A DNA stretch of 64,000 bases from Methanothrix sp. (GTDB lineage: Archaea; Halobacteriota; Methanosarcinia; Methanotrichales; Methanotrichaceae): NCBI RefSeq assembly GCF_016706325.1, contig NZ_JADJJX010000002.1:124001-188000 (forward strand). Direction: 5' to 3'. Shown in pieces: positions 1 to 9,426 of the stretch. Under the pieces are notes generated by a model. It saw nothing but the letters and a program-made list of their open reading frames with translations, ran no database searches and had not been told where the DNA came from. Made by a program: the position numbers and the translations under genes. Within the stretch, counting starts at the first letter, position 1; every line of letters starts with the position of its first letter.

Positions 1-2
1 TT

Positions 3-974
3 CCAATTGTTACGAACAGCAATATCGTAGTCATTGGGAGTTCTGACTGGTCATCCAGCGGCGAAACCTACATGGGCGTCACAATCTGTGTCACATACGA
101 ATATGACGTTCCCGCTTGTATCAGCGGCAGGAAGATAAATGACCGTACGGGCCAAGGCATTGAAGGCTGGACCATCAACCTTCTCAAAGATGGAGCAGTA
201 ATCGCTACCATTCAGACCGACTCTGACGGCGGTTATGAGTTCTGCGGCCTCCTGCCAGGCGACTACGAGGTCTGTGAGGAGGATAGAGATGGCTGGATGC
301 ACGTGGATTCACCCTGCAGAGATATAACCCTCAGCGGCGAGGATGTGGAAGATGTGAACTTCCATAATGTGCCACTTCTTTGCATCAGCGGCCACAAGTT
401 CAACAGCAAGACTGGAGAGGGTCTCTCTGGCTGGACCATCCAGCTCAAGGATTCGACTGGAGCTGTCATCGATACTACCACAACCGTCACTGGCGGCTAC
501 TACGAGTTCTGTGGGCTTGAAGCAGGCGATTATGAGGTCTGTGAGGTATTGAAACCTGGCTGGAAGGCTGTAGGGCAGATCTGCATAGATGTGACACTAA
601 TCAGCCAGGATTCTACAGACAACAACTTCGAGAATGAGCCTATTATTCCGCCATGTGTGTGCCCGTTCCTGATCAAGAACGATCTGTACACTGCTTCCTG
701 CAATGAGGTCAAAGTCGTTGATGCCGATAATGGAATCCTAGCCAATGATCCTGCTGGCTCAGTAGTGCTCAATCCGGAGTCGATAACCATTGATCCCAAG
801 TATGGCACCCTCGAGGTCAATGAGGATGGCTCCTTTGTCTATGATCCCACTGTAGCCACTGGCCGCATCAGCTCTGGCACCTATGTGATCTTCAAGTACA
901 ACGCCAACAACGGGTACTGCGATTCCAAGTATCCTGGAATTGCCAAGATTCAGGTCAGCTGCCCGAGACGATAA
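3..974 (+). CDS. Secreted SdrD/Cna-B-like repeat surface protein, short paralogue (5' end outside window)
   Basis: The open frame runs from the window edge (frame 3), so the true start and signal peptide lie upstream. The visible part matches the paralogue at 4165-8289 from its residue ~175 onward: the end of an N-terminal domain (SSGETYMGVTICVTYEYDVP), then two ~88-residue carboxypeptidase-regulatory/SdrD-B-like beta-sandwich repeats (ISG.K.N..TG.G..GW.I.L, GYYEFCGL..GDYEVCE). A C-terminal domain with ILANDPAG and GTLEVNEDGSFVYDP resembles cadherin-like/Ig-like modules of adhesins. Many cysteines suggest an extracellular, disulfide-stabilised protein. There is no C-terminal membrane anchor or sorting signal. 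The function is probably cell-surface structural or adhesive (inference). It is the minimal 2-repeat version of its 12-repeat neighbour. Confidence 0.8.
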   Translation, partial: PIVTNSNIVVIGSSDWSSSGETYMGVTICVTYEYDVPACISGRKINDRTGQGIEGWTINLLKDGAVIATIQTDSDGGYEFCGLLPGDYEVCEEDRDGWMHVDSPCRDITLSGEDVEDVNFHNVPLLCISGHKFNSKTGEGLSGWTIQLKDSTGAVIDTTTTVTGGYYEFCGLEAGDYEVCEVLKPGWKAVGQICIDVTLISQDSTDNNFENEPIIPPCVCPFLIKNDLYTASCNEVKVVDADNGILANDPAGSVVLNPESITIDPKYGTLEVNEDGSFVYDPTVATGRISSGTYVIFKYNANNGYCDSKYPGIAKIQVSCPRR

Positions 975-1012
975 ACATCTAAAATTTTAATTTTTTATAC
1001 TTTTAATTTGCC
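975..1012 (+). terminator. T-rich transcription end of the first repeat-protein gene
   Basis: Directly after the stop comes an AT-only stretch with T tracts (aaaattttaattttttatac). The same position behind the paralogue at 8290 has a longer version. Such T-rich ends are typical of archaeal intrinsic termination. The stretch to 1144 has no gene and is homologous to the spacer behind the second paralogue (shared cgatctt.tggg and aagctt.cagtcag..cc elements). Confidence 0.5.
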
Positions 1013-1144
1013 ATTAGAGCATATCAAGTCGATCTTTTGGGCCTTCCGTTGACATATTTGAAAAATAAAGAGCAAAAAGAGTCTTTTCGAGTTGCTCGAC
1101 CACTAGCTTCAAGCTTGCAGTCAGAGCCTTGCCCATAAAGACTA

Positions 1145-1150
1145 CTTTCA
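1145..1150. repeat. Target-site duplication ctttca, left copy of the IS21-type element
   Basis: The six bases ctttca directly precede the left inverted repeat and recur at 3549-3554 directly after the right inverted repeat. A 4-8 bp duplication is usual for IS21-family insertion. Confidence 0.85.
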
Positions 1151-1255
1151 TGTATTCGCCGACTCAATTTTGACCCCCCTATTTAAGGAAACGCCAGTTC
1201 GTTTTTGACCCCCCCCCCAAAAAGGAAAGCCTTCCCTCTCCAAGTACTCTGAGAG

Positions 1256-2746
1256 GTGGGCGGTAAGGTGAAAACGATGGCAGATGTACGTAGAATCGTA
1301 GACCTGTACGAACTCCATAAGTCCTACAAAAAAGTAGCCCGCGAACTGAACATATCCCGGAACACTGTGAAAAAGTATCTTCATCAGGTCAAAGATGTGC
1401 AAGAAGGATTGGCGGAGGAGATCATTCCCAAAAACCGAAAGATCGTTCAACCCTCTCGCGTTCTCACTGATCTTGTCCGTCAGAAGATACATCAATATCT
1501 TGAGTCAAACATGGGATGCCCCAAAAAACAACGACTCACGGCAAAAAGAATCTGGGAGCTTCTCGTCCAGGATGGTCATAAAATAGGTTATACCACGGTC
1601 AGGACGAAGTCGTTCGCTGGAAACGCACTAATGCACCCCGAGAGGTGTTTATCTTGCAGGAGCCGCGCATTGGTCAGCGTGCAGAATTCGATTGGGGCGA
1701 AGTCACACTCAATATCGCCGGAGTATGGCAGAAATTCTACCTTGCGGTCTTCGTCTTGCCCTTCTCGCTCTATCGATTTGCTCGCCTCTATAACAGATCA
1801 ACCCGTCTGGAAGTGATCCAGGCCCACATCGAATTCTTCCGCGAGATCGGCTCAGTTCCCGAGGCGATATTCTATGACAGAATGGCTGCTGTATACGATT
1901 CTCGAAAGCAGCAGTTCAATGATAAATTTCTGGAATTCTCTATGCATTTCGGTTTTCAGCCCTGTGTCTGCAATCCAGCTTCACCTAACGAGAAAGGGAC
2001 AGACGAAGAAAGTGTAGGCTATGTCCGGCGTGCCACTTTCAGCGAAAGGAGTTCATTTGCATCCATAAATGAGGCTGCTGAATGGCTAAAAATGCGCCTT
2101 GGCGAGATAAACGGCCATCCTGTCTATCGTCGATCCGATGTGCCGGTCCAGGGCCTTGATCAAGAGCGAGCCTTGATGCATCCATTGCCAACACTCGAAT
2201 TTGAAAACTGCGAACTGAAACGTGCAACTATTTCGCGGTATTCATTGGTAAATTTGACGGGAACTTCTACTCAATTCCGGATACATACCGTCCTCGATAT
2301 ATTACACTGAAGATGTTGGTGGATAGGATCGAGTTCCTTGATGGAAACGATATCATTGCAGTTCATCGTCGATTGGCTGGGAATCAGAAGTATTCGCTTG
2401 ATATCGCTCATTACATCAAGACTTTTCATCGCAAACCGGGTGCGCTCCCAAATTCCAGAGTTTTAGCTCAGGCAGATGAACTGATTCGGGATGCTTTCAA
2501 TCGCTATTATGCGAATGATCCAAAAAAATTTCTGCCTATTCTTGACCTGATAAAAGAGACCTCCCCTGAAAAATTTTCAACCGCTCTTGCGATCCTAAAA
2601 GAACAGAACATCCATCCGACCAGCGATAGCATTCGGTTTTGCTTCATCAAACCAATGCTCTGATGGTTGAGCCCTTTGACATCGAGGGTGGTTTCGAGGT
2701 CCTGGAGCCGGATCTCACCATATTCGATCAGTTTATGGAGGGATAG
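1256..2746 (+). pseudogene. IstA-like transposase, broken by frameshifts
   Basis: This is a DDE integrase-type transposase of the IS21 family. The N-terminal piece (frame of 1256) has a helix-turn-helix (YKKVARELNISRNTVKKYL). The reading then moves to another frame near 1600, where RWKRTNAPREVF precedes the catalytic core (RIGQRAEFDWGEV with the first Asp, then SVPEAIFYDRM, and SPNEKGTDEESVGYVRR in place of the usual N-E-K.VE..V). Two further frame changes, near 2250-2310 and 2640, are needed to reach the C-terminal piece ending FDQFMEG at 2746. No intact protein can be made, so the copy is not autonomous. Confidence 0.85.
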
Positions 2747-2749
2747 ACT

Positions 2750-3478
2750 GTGGAACCGAATCTTGCAGATCTATGTAAACAGTTGCGACTGAGCGGAGTC
2801 TACAACTACGTCCTGGACTATCAGCCTGATAATGAGGATATGCTGCAGTTTCTGACTTCAGCATTGCAGTCCGAACTCGACAAGAGACATCTGAACCGCC
2901 AGATGAGAGCGCTTCGGCAAGCCGGCTTTCCGACAAAAAGAGGTTCGAGGATCTATTGATGGATGATTTGCCGCAAGATGGGCGAGAGGCTATTCCTGAA
3001 CTAAAAGCGCTTGCGTTTCTTAAAGAAAGGAGGAATGTTATTCTCATCGGAAATTCAGGAACCGGCAAGACTCATATGGCTATTGCGGTAGGGATCAAAG
3101 CATGCGAGGAGAACTATCGAGTTGTATTTCGCTCCGCAGCGGCATTGGTCAATGAGATGATCGAAGCGAGAAAGATAACAGGCTCTCAATTTATATCAAA
3201 CAGTTTAAAAGGTTGATCTCCTCATAATTGATGAGCTTGGGTACGTAACATTTGATCTCGCTGCTGCTGAATTGCTATTTCAGTTGCTTGCAGCACGATA
3301 TGAGACTATGAGTACTATCATTACCTCGAACCTGGGATTTTCAGATTGGGTGAAGGTATTCCATGACAGGACTCTAACCGCAGCAATTCTGGATAGGATT
3401 ACCCACCACGCGCTGATACTGAACATGAACGGAGAGTTTCCGCAGAAAGTAGCGAGACGTGAACTTTATACTCTATGA
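2750..3478 (+). pseudogene. IstB-like AAA+ ATPase of IS21, broken by frameshifts
   Basis: This is the helper ATPase that follows istA three bases after its stop. Piece one (GTG 2750-2959) has the IstB N-terminal domain (LADLCKQLRLSGVYNYV). Piece two (from 2956, another frame) holds the Walker A motif GNSGTGKTHMAIAVG. Walker B (LLIIDELGYV) follows near 3215-3245 after another frame change, and the final piece (to 3478) has the sensor region STIITSNLGFSDWVKVF and DRITHHALIL. At least two frameshifts disrupt it. Confidence 0.85.
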
Positions 3479-3548
3479 GTTAGGTTAGCCGTCTAAGGGG
3501 GTCAAAATCGGATCGGCGCGGGGGGTCAAATTTGGACCGGCGGATACA

Positions 3549-3554
3549 CTTTCA
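3549..3554. repeat. Target-site duplication ctttca, right copy
   Basis: Exact copy of 1145-1150 immediately outside the right inverted repeat of the IS21-type element. Confidence 0.85.
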
Positions 3555-4164
3555 TCCCTCTTACCATCCAAACAGCAGAAAGCTGCATGATATTAGTTTT
3601 AAAATAAGTTAATAAAACATAATTGATCTTGGGGGTCTGTTTAGCTGAGCTGTCATCGGCACCGATTATTAAATATGACAACCTGAATGCGGGGAGACCC
3701 TTTAGAAACTAACATAAGGGTCTAAGGTACAATGATTTTAAATATCTTAGATCTAATATCTATTAAAGACGTCCTTTTAAATGGACGAGGGACCGGGCTC
3801 AATCAAACTGGTCATTTGCATTGAGCATTCCCCGGCAAGGCAGAATGTATGACGAAGACCTTGAATCGGTAATTGTATCGGATAAAAGGATGGCACAGCA
3901 TTCCCCAATCCTTGTGCTCGTTAAGTGTCCCTTGTCTGGATTTGAGGTCTATAATACATTCGAGGCAGAGTAACATCATAAATTGTGGTGTATCGGAATG
4001 AAGCGAGATCGGCTCATAGAGAAAGTGCATCAAGGGAACATGTCGGATGCTGGATTGAGATCGCCGGGACTCTCTCTTCAGCTTTTAAATATCTACTTTC
4101 AGCCCGAAGTGTGCATCAAATACAGATATGAGCCAGGATTTCGTTTGTATAGAGGTGATTCGAT
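3555..4164 (+). promoter_or_regulatory. Long upstream region of the 12-repeat surface gene, with TATA box and hairpins
   Basis: I see no convincing gene in these 610 bases. There are two inverted repeats: agaccctt...aagggtct (3695-3723) and cgtcc...ggacg (3770-3787). A strong archaeal TATA element, ttttaaatat, lies at 4083-4092 and would place the transcript start near 4115, about 50 nt before the coding start. A Shine-Dalgarno-like gaggtga at 4151-4157 precedes the TTG start at 4165. A 61-codon open frame at 3983-4168 has no family features and is treated as chance. Confidence 0.45.
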
Positions 4165-7100
4165 TTGAGAATTAAAATGTGGCTAATGGCTACTGTTCTG
4201 ATAGGGCTGCTCTTAAGCTTCTCTGCATCAGCAGAGACAATAGCACCACCTTGTGGTATGGTACCCATTCAGCAGGTTAACTATGCGAAAACAGTCGAAG
4301 TTGACAAGTTCGATCCGTCTTTGGGTGAGCTAAAATCTGTCACAATAACTGTGGATGCCTGTGGTTATGGATGGCGTACATTAACGAACCAAGATAAAAT
4401 CTCAACGGGTGTAGATTATTATGCAATTCTCACGGCAAATATGGTCTCTAGCATACCAAGCATAGGTGATCATATTTTACAGATTGGAGATACCTTTGAT
4501 TTTCACTTGGATCCGAACGAAAGCTATAATATGTTGATCGGCTCGCAGGAAAGCCCTAAATGCGATTACGATAAGTTTATCATAGATGATCCTGCTGATC
4601 TGGCTGCATACATTGGTGAAGGAGAAAAGCTGAGTATTCCAGTTATTACGAACAGCAATATCCAAGTCGCAGGGAGCACTGAATGGTCATCTAGTGGTGA
4701 AACCTACATGGGCGTCACAGTCTGTGTCACATATGAGTATGATGTCCCGGCTTGCATCAGCGGCAAGAAGATAAATGACCATACAGGCCAAGGCATTGAA
4801 GGCTGGATCATCGACCTTCTCAAAGATGGAGCAGTAATCCGTACCACTCAGACCGACTCTGACGGCAGTTATGAGTTCTGCGGCCTCCTGCCAGGCGACT
4901 ATGAGGTCTGTGAGGAGGATAGAGATGGCTGGAAGCACATGGATGAGCCCTGCAGGGGTATAACCCTCAGCGGTGTGGATGTGGAGGGTGTGGACTTCCG
5001 TAACGTGCCACTCCTATGCATCAGCGGCCATAAGTTCAACAGCAAGACTGGAGAGGGTATCTCTGGCTGGAGCATCCAGCTTGAGGATTCTACTGGAGAT
5101 GTCATAGCTACTACCACAACCGGCACTGAAGGCTACTACGAGTTCTGCGAATTGGTGCCAGGCGATTATGTGGTCCGTGAAGAGAGCAGAGATGGCTGGA
5201 AGCACGTGGACCCCGAGGATCCCTACACCGCTGTGGCTCTTGATGATAAGGATGTAGAAGGCATCGACTTCTATAATGTACCTCTCTTCAGCATCAGCGG
5301 TCACAAGTTCAACTATAATACACAAGAGGGTCTCTCCGGCTGGACAATCAGCCTTCTCAAAGATGATGTCCTAATAGCTACTACCACAACCGATGCTGAT
5401 GGCTACTATGAGTTCCTCAAACTTGAACCGGGAGATTATGAGGTCTGTGAGGAGGATAGAGATGGCTGGAAGCACATGGATGAGCGCTGCAGAGATATAA
5501 CCCTCAGCGGCGAGAATGTAGCAGACGTGGACTTTACCAATGCCCCACTTCTGTGCATCAGCGGCCATAAGTTCAACAGCAAGACTGGAGAAGGTATCTC
5601 TGGCTGGAGCATCAAGCTTGAGGATTCTACTGGAGATGTCATAACTACTACCATAACCGACACTGAAGGCTACTACGAGTTCTGCGGATTGATGTCAGGC
5701 GACTATGTGGTCCGTGAAGAGAGCAGAGATGGCTGGAAGCACGTGGACCCCGAGGATCCCCACATCGCTGTGGTTCTTGATGATAAGGATGTAGAAGACA
5801 TCGACTTCTATAATGTGCCTCTCTTAAGCATCAGCGGTCACAAGTTCAACTATAATACACAAGAGGGCCTCTCCGGCTGGACAATCAGCCTTCTCAAAGA
5901 TGATGTCCCAATAGCTACTACCACAACCGACGCTGATGGCTACTATGAGTTCCTCAAACTTGAACCGGGAGATTATGTGGTCTGTGAAGAGGATAGAGAT
6001 GGCTGGAAGCACATGGATGAGCGCTGCAGAGATATAACCCTCAGCGGCGAGGATGTGGCAGGCGTGGACTTTACCAATGCCCCACTTCTGTGCATCAGCG
6101 GCCATAAGTTCAACAGCAAGACTGGAGAAGGTATCTCTGGCTGGAGCATCCAGCTTGAGGATTCTACTGGAGATGTCATAACTACTACCACAACCGACAC
6201 TGAAGGCTACTACGAGTTCTGCGGATTGATGTCAGGCGACTATGTGGTCCGTGAAGAGAGCAGAGATGGCTGGAAGCACGTGGACCCCGAGGATCCCTAC
6301 ACTGCTGTGGTTCTTGATGATAAGGATGTAGAAGACATCGACTTCTATAATGTGCCTCTCTTCAGCATCAGCGGTCACAAGTTCAACTATAATACACAAG
6401 AGGGCCTCTCCGGCTGGACAATCAGCCTTCTCAATGTCCCAATAGCTACTACCACAACCGACGCTGATGGCTACTATGAGTTCCTCAAACTTGAACCGGG
6501 AGATTATGTGGTCTGTGAAGAGGATAGAGATGGCTGGAAGCACATGGATGAGCGCTGCAGAGATATAACCCTCAGCGGCGAGGATGTGGCAGGCGTGGAC
6601 TTTACCAATGCTCCACTTCTGTGCATCAGCGGCCATAAGTTCAACAGCAAGACTGGAGAAGGTATCTCTGGCTGGAGCATCCAGCTTGAGGATTCTACTG
6701 GAGATGTCATAACTACTACCACAACCGACACTGAAGGCTACTACGAGTTCTGCGGATTGATGTCAGGCGACTATGTGGTCCGTGAAGAGAGCAGAGATGG
6801 CTGGAAGCATGTGGACCCCGAGGATCCCTACACTGCTGTGGTTCTTGATGATAAGGATGTAGAAGACATCGACTTCTATAATGTGCCACTCTTCAGCATC
6901 AGCGGTCACAAGTTCAACTATAATACACAAGAGGGCCTCTCCGGCTGGACAATCAGCCTTCTCAAAGATGATGTCCCAATAGCTACTACCACAACCGGCG
7001 CTGGCGGCTACTATGAGTTCCTCAAACTTGAACCGGGAGATTATGAGGTCTGTGAAGAGGATAAGGCTGGCTGGCAGCACATGGATGAGCCCTGCAGAGA

Positions 7101-8289
7101 TATAACCCTCAGCGGCGAGGATGTGGAGGGTGTGGACTTCCATAATGTGCCACTCCTATGCATCAGCGGCCATAAGTTCAACAGCAAGACTGGAGAGGGT
7201 ATCTCTGGCTGGAGCATCCAGCTTGAGGATTCTACTGGAGATGTCATAACTACTACCACAACCGACACTGAAGGCTACTACGAGTTCTGCGGATTGATGT
7301 CAGGTGACTATGTGGTCCGTGAAGAGAGCAGAGATGGCTGGAAGCACGTGGACCCCGAGGATCCCTACACCGCTGTGGTTCTTGATGATGAGAATGTAGA
7401 AGACATCGACTTCTATAATGTGCCACTCTTCAGCATCAGCGGTCACAAGTTCAACTATAATACACAAGAGGGCCTCTCCGGCTGGACAATCAGCCTTCTC
7501 AAAGATGATGTCCCAATAGCTACTACCACAACCGGCGCTGGCGGCTACTATGAGTTCCTCAAACTTGAACCGGGAGATTATGTGGTCTGTGAAGAGGATA
7601 GAGATGGCTGGCAGCACATGGATGAGCCCTGCAGAGATGTAACCCTCGAACTAGAGAATGTGGCAGACGTGGACTTTAGCAATGCCCCACTTCTGTGCAT
7701 AAGCGGCCACAAGTTCAACAGCGAGACTGGAGATGGTCTCTCTGGCTGGAGCATCCAGCTCAAGGATTCAACTGGGGCTGTCATAGCCACTACCACAACT
7801 GGCACTGGCGGCTACTACGAGTTCTGTGGGCTTGAAGCAGGCGATTATGAGGTCTGCGAGGTATTGAAATCAGGCTGGAAGGCTGTAGGACCGATCTGCA
7901 TAGATGTGACACTGATCAGCCAGGACTCTACAGACAACGACTTCGAGAATGAGCCGGATATTCCGCCATGTGTGTGCCCGTTCCTGATCAAGAACGATCT
8001 GTACACTGCTTCCTGCGATGAGGTCAAAGTCGTTGATGCCGATAATGGAATCCTAGCCAATGATCCTGCTGGCTCAGTGGTGCTCAATCCGGAATCAATA
8101 ACCATTGATCCCAAGTATGGCACCATCGAGGTCAATGAGGATGGATCCTTTGTCTACGATCCCACTGTAGCCACTGGCCGCATCAGCTCTGGCAGCTATG
8201 TGATCTTCAAGTACAACGCCAACAACGGGTACTGCGATTCCAAGTATCCTGGAATTGCCAAGATTCAGGTCAGCTGCCCCAGACGATAA
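4165..8289 (+). CDS. Giant secreted repeat protein with twelve SdrD/Cna-B-like domains
   Basis: This is a 1374-residue protein. I chose TTG at 4165 because gaggtga lies 7 nt upstream; an in-frame ATG at 4177 is the alternative. A Sec signal peptide covers residues 1-23 (cleavage ASA|ETIAPP), followed by a unique N-terminal domain to ~196. Twelve beta-sandwich repeats of ~88 residues span ~197-1265 and alternate between two types: CISGHKFNSKTGEGISGW...HVDPEDPY and SISGHKFNYNTQEGLSGW...HMDERC. The C-terminal cadherin/Ig-like domain (ILANDPAG, GTIEVNEDGSFVYDP) matches the shorter paralogue. No membrane anchor is visible. A surface fibre, sheath or adhesin component is likely (inference from architecture). 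One repeat lacks two residues (LLNVP instead of LLKDDVP). Confidence 0.85.
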   Translation: MRIKMWLMATVLIGLLLSFSASAETIAPPCGMVPIQQVNYAKTVEVDKFDPSLGELKSVTITVDACGYGWRTLTNQDKISTGVDYYAILTANMVSSIPSIGDHILQIGDTFDFHLDPNESYNMLIGSQESPKCDYDKFIIDDPADLAAYIGEGEKLSIPVITNSNIQVAGSTEWSSSGETYMGVTVCVTYEYDVPACISGKKINDHTGQGIEGWIIDLLKDGAVIRTTQTDSDGSYEFCGLLPGDYEVCEEDRDGWKHMDEPCRGITLSGVDVEGVDFRNVPLLCISGHKFNSKTGEGISGWSIQLEDSTGDVIATTTTGTEGYYEFCELVPGDYVVREESRDGWKHVDPEDPYTAVALDDKDVEGIDFYNVPLFSISGHKFNYNTQEGLSGWTISLLKDDVLIATTTTDADGYYEFLKLEPGDYEVCEEDRDGWKHMDERCRDITLSGENVADVDFTNAPLLCISGHKFNSKTGEGISGWSIKLEDSTGDVITTTITDTEGYYEFCGLMSGDYVVREESRDGWKHVDPEDPHIAVVLDDKDVEDIDFYNVPLLSISGHKFNYNTQEGLSGWTISLLKDDVPIATTTTDADGYYEFLKLEPGDYVVCEEDRDGWKHMDERCRDITLSGEDVAGVDFTNAPLLCISGHKFNSKTGEGISGWSIQLEDSTGDVITTTTTDTEGYYEFCGLMSGDYVVREESRDGWKHVDPEDPYTAVVLDDKDVEDIDFYNVPLFSISGHKFNYNTQEGLSGWTISLLNVPIATTTTDADGYYEFLKLEPGDYVVCEEDRDGWKHMDERCRDITLSGEDVAGVDFTNAPLLCISGHKFNSKTGEGISGWSIQLEDSTGDVITTTTTDTEGYYEFCGLMSGDYVVREESRDGWKHVDPEDPYTAVVLDDKDVEDIDFYNVPLFSISGHKFNYNTQEGLSGWTISLLKDDVPIATTTTGAGGYYEFLKLEPGDYEVCEEDKAGWQHMDEPCRDITLSGEDVEGVDFHNVPLLCISGHKFNSKTGEGISGWSIQLEDSTGDVITTTTTDTEGYYEFCGLMSGDYVVREESRDGWKHVDPEDPYTAVVLDDENVEDIDFYNVPLFSISGHKFNYNTQEGLSGWTISLLKDDVPIATTTTGAGGYYEFLKLEPGDYVVCEEDRDGWQHMDEPCRDVTLELENVADVDFSNAPLLCISGHKFNSETGDGLSGWSIQLKDSTGAVIATTTTGTGGYYEFCGLEAGDYEVCEVLKSGWKAVGPICIDVTLISQDSTDNDFENEPDIPPCVCPFLIKNDLYTASCDEVKVVDADNGILANDPAGSVVLNPESITIDPKYGTIEVNEDGSFVYDPTVATGRISSGSYVIFKYNANNGYCDSKYPGIAKIQVSCPRR
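5017..7695 (+). repeat. Five tandem 537-bp units inside the surface-protein gene
   Basis: Units start at 5017, 5554, 6091, 6622 and 7159, with the next partial unit at 7696. Spacing is 537 bp, except 531 bp between 6091 and 6622 because of a 6-bp deletion. Each unit encodes one type A plus one type B domain. Near-identical nucleotide sequence between units points to recent amplification by unequal recombination. Confidence 0.9.
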
Positions 8290-8328
8290 ACCTCAAAAAT
8301 TTTAATTTTTTTATTTTTTTTTAAATTG
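8290..8328 (+). terminator. T-rich transcription end behind the 12-repeat gene
   Basis: The run aattttaatttttttattttttttttaa-like stretch begins 10 bases after the stop and contains tracts of 7-10 T. It corresponds to the shorter T-rich end behind the first paralogue. The following 120 bases hold a TATA-like ataaatatttt (8390-8400) but no gene. Confidence 0.55.
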
Positions 8329-8451
8329 ACCATCCTCGCTTATCAGCCGATCTTATGGGTTTCTTCTGATATGCTAAAGAGTAAGAACATATAAATATTT
8401 TCATTATAATTACTTAATACTTAGCTGTAAGCTTACAGTCAGGGCCATGAA

Positions 8452-9257
8452 GGCATTCTTAACTGGGAGATCACTCTTATCAAGCCTGATGGCGAAACGG
8501 TTCGCAGCAAAACCGATATAAATGGCGATTACTCATTCTCAGGCCTTGCCCCAGGCGACTATAAGGCCTGCGAGGAGACCCGCGATGGCTGGATTCCCAA
8601 GGATCCTATCTGCAGAGAGGCAGCTCTTGTGGATGAGGATATAGAGGGATCGACTTCCAAAATGAACCGCTCTTCTGCATCAGCGGCCACAAGTTCAACA
8701 GCAATACCGGTGCTGGAATCCCTGGCTGGTGGATCACCCTCAGCGATGCAAATGGCGCAAAGACCAGGAAACAAACCGGCACAGGCGGCTACTATGAATT
8801 CTGCAAGCTGGCATCAGGCGAATATACAGTCAGCGAAGAACTCAAGGCTGGCTGGAAGCCGATCGGGCCGGCCAGTATACCGGTGATACTTGATTGTGCA
8901 GACTCTGAGGACAACGACTTCGAGAATAAGCCGGTCACTCTCCCCTGCATGTGCCCGTTCTTCATCAAGAACGATCTGTACACTGCAAGCTGCAAAGAGG
9001 TCAAAGAGGTCAGGGCGGACAAGGGAATACTGGCCGATGATCCCGCTGGCTCAGTGGTGCTCTATCCCGAGTCGATAACTATCGATCCCAAGTACGGCAC
9101 CATTTAGGTCTTCGAGGATGGCTCCTTTGTCTATGATCCCACTGTAGCTACTGGTCGCATCTATTCTGGCACCTATGTGGCATTCAAGTACAATGCCAAC
9201 AATTGATTCTGTGATTCCAGGTATCCTGGGATTGCCAAGATACAGATCAGGTGCTGA
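8452..9257 (+). pseudogene. Third, decayed copy of the repeat surface protein
   Basis: Translation gives GILNWEITLI...GDYKACEETRDGW, a second repeat (CISGHKFNSNTGAGIPGW) and the complete C-terminal domain (PFFIKNDLYTASC, ILADDPAGSVVLYPESITID). These are homologous to the two upstream genes. The copy is dead: signal peptide and N-terminal domain are missing, one base is lost near 8650, and in-frame stops occur at 9105-9107 (after KYGTI) and 9204-9206. Homology ends at the expected stop 9255-9257. The 5' junction lies in the spacer region that also follows the first paralogue, so a deletion between tandem copies is a possible origin. Confidence 0.85.
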
Positions 9258-9426
9258 AGAGAGCAAAGCGCAAATACTGATTTTTAATTTATTTTTTTTT
9301 TAAATCGGTCTTTGCAGCGATCAAGACTGTTGCCCCACGAACTCTTCTGTCATATATGAAGGGGCAAAAATGACCTCTATCCAAATGCATTAAGGCCTGC
9401 AAAAAAATGGGTTTGTGGCGAAAGCT
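9258..9426. terminator. T-rich end behind the decayed copy
   Basis: A tttttaatttattttttttttaaat-like tract lies at about 9280-9304, equivalent to the ends of both upstream paralogues. It could terminate transcription from both directions, since the next gene converges from the minus strand. Confidence 0.4.

Larger units (their letters stand above)
1151..3548 (+). mobile_element. IS21-family insertion sequence, complete ends, decayed genes (2398 bp)
   Basis: The left end 1151-1179 (tgtattcgccgactcaattt then tgacccccc) is an imperfect inverted repeat of the right end 3520-3548, and both begin TGTAT.CGCC. A second internal copy of the TTTTGACCCCC motif lies at 1203-1217 on the left and 3496-3507 on the right, giving the multiple terminal repeats typical of IS21. 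The element is bounded by a 6-bp direct repeat, so it is an intact insertion. It carries istA-like and istB-like genes in the usual order, both with frameshifts. It inserted between two tandem surface-protein paralogues. Confidence 0.9.

Noticed and set aside
3983..4168. 61-codon open frame upstream of the 12-repeat gene
   Set aside because: No Shine-Dalgarno site or family features. It spans the TATA box and overlaps the start of the real gene.
4687..8135. Chain of minus-strand open frames of 60-134 codons with repeated MSVVVVVMTSPVESSS starts
   Set aside because: They are reverse-strand readings of the tandem repeats and keep the same period; no independent coding signs.
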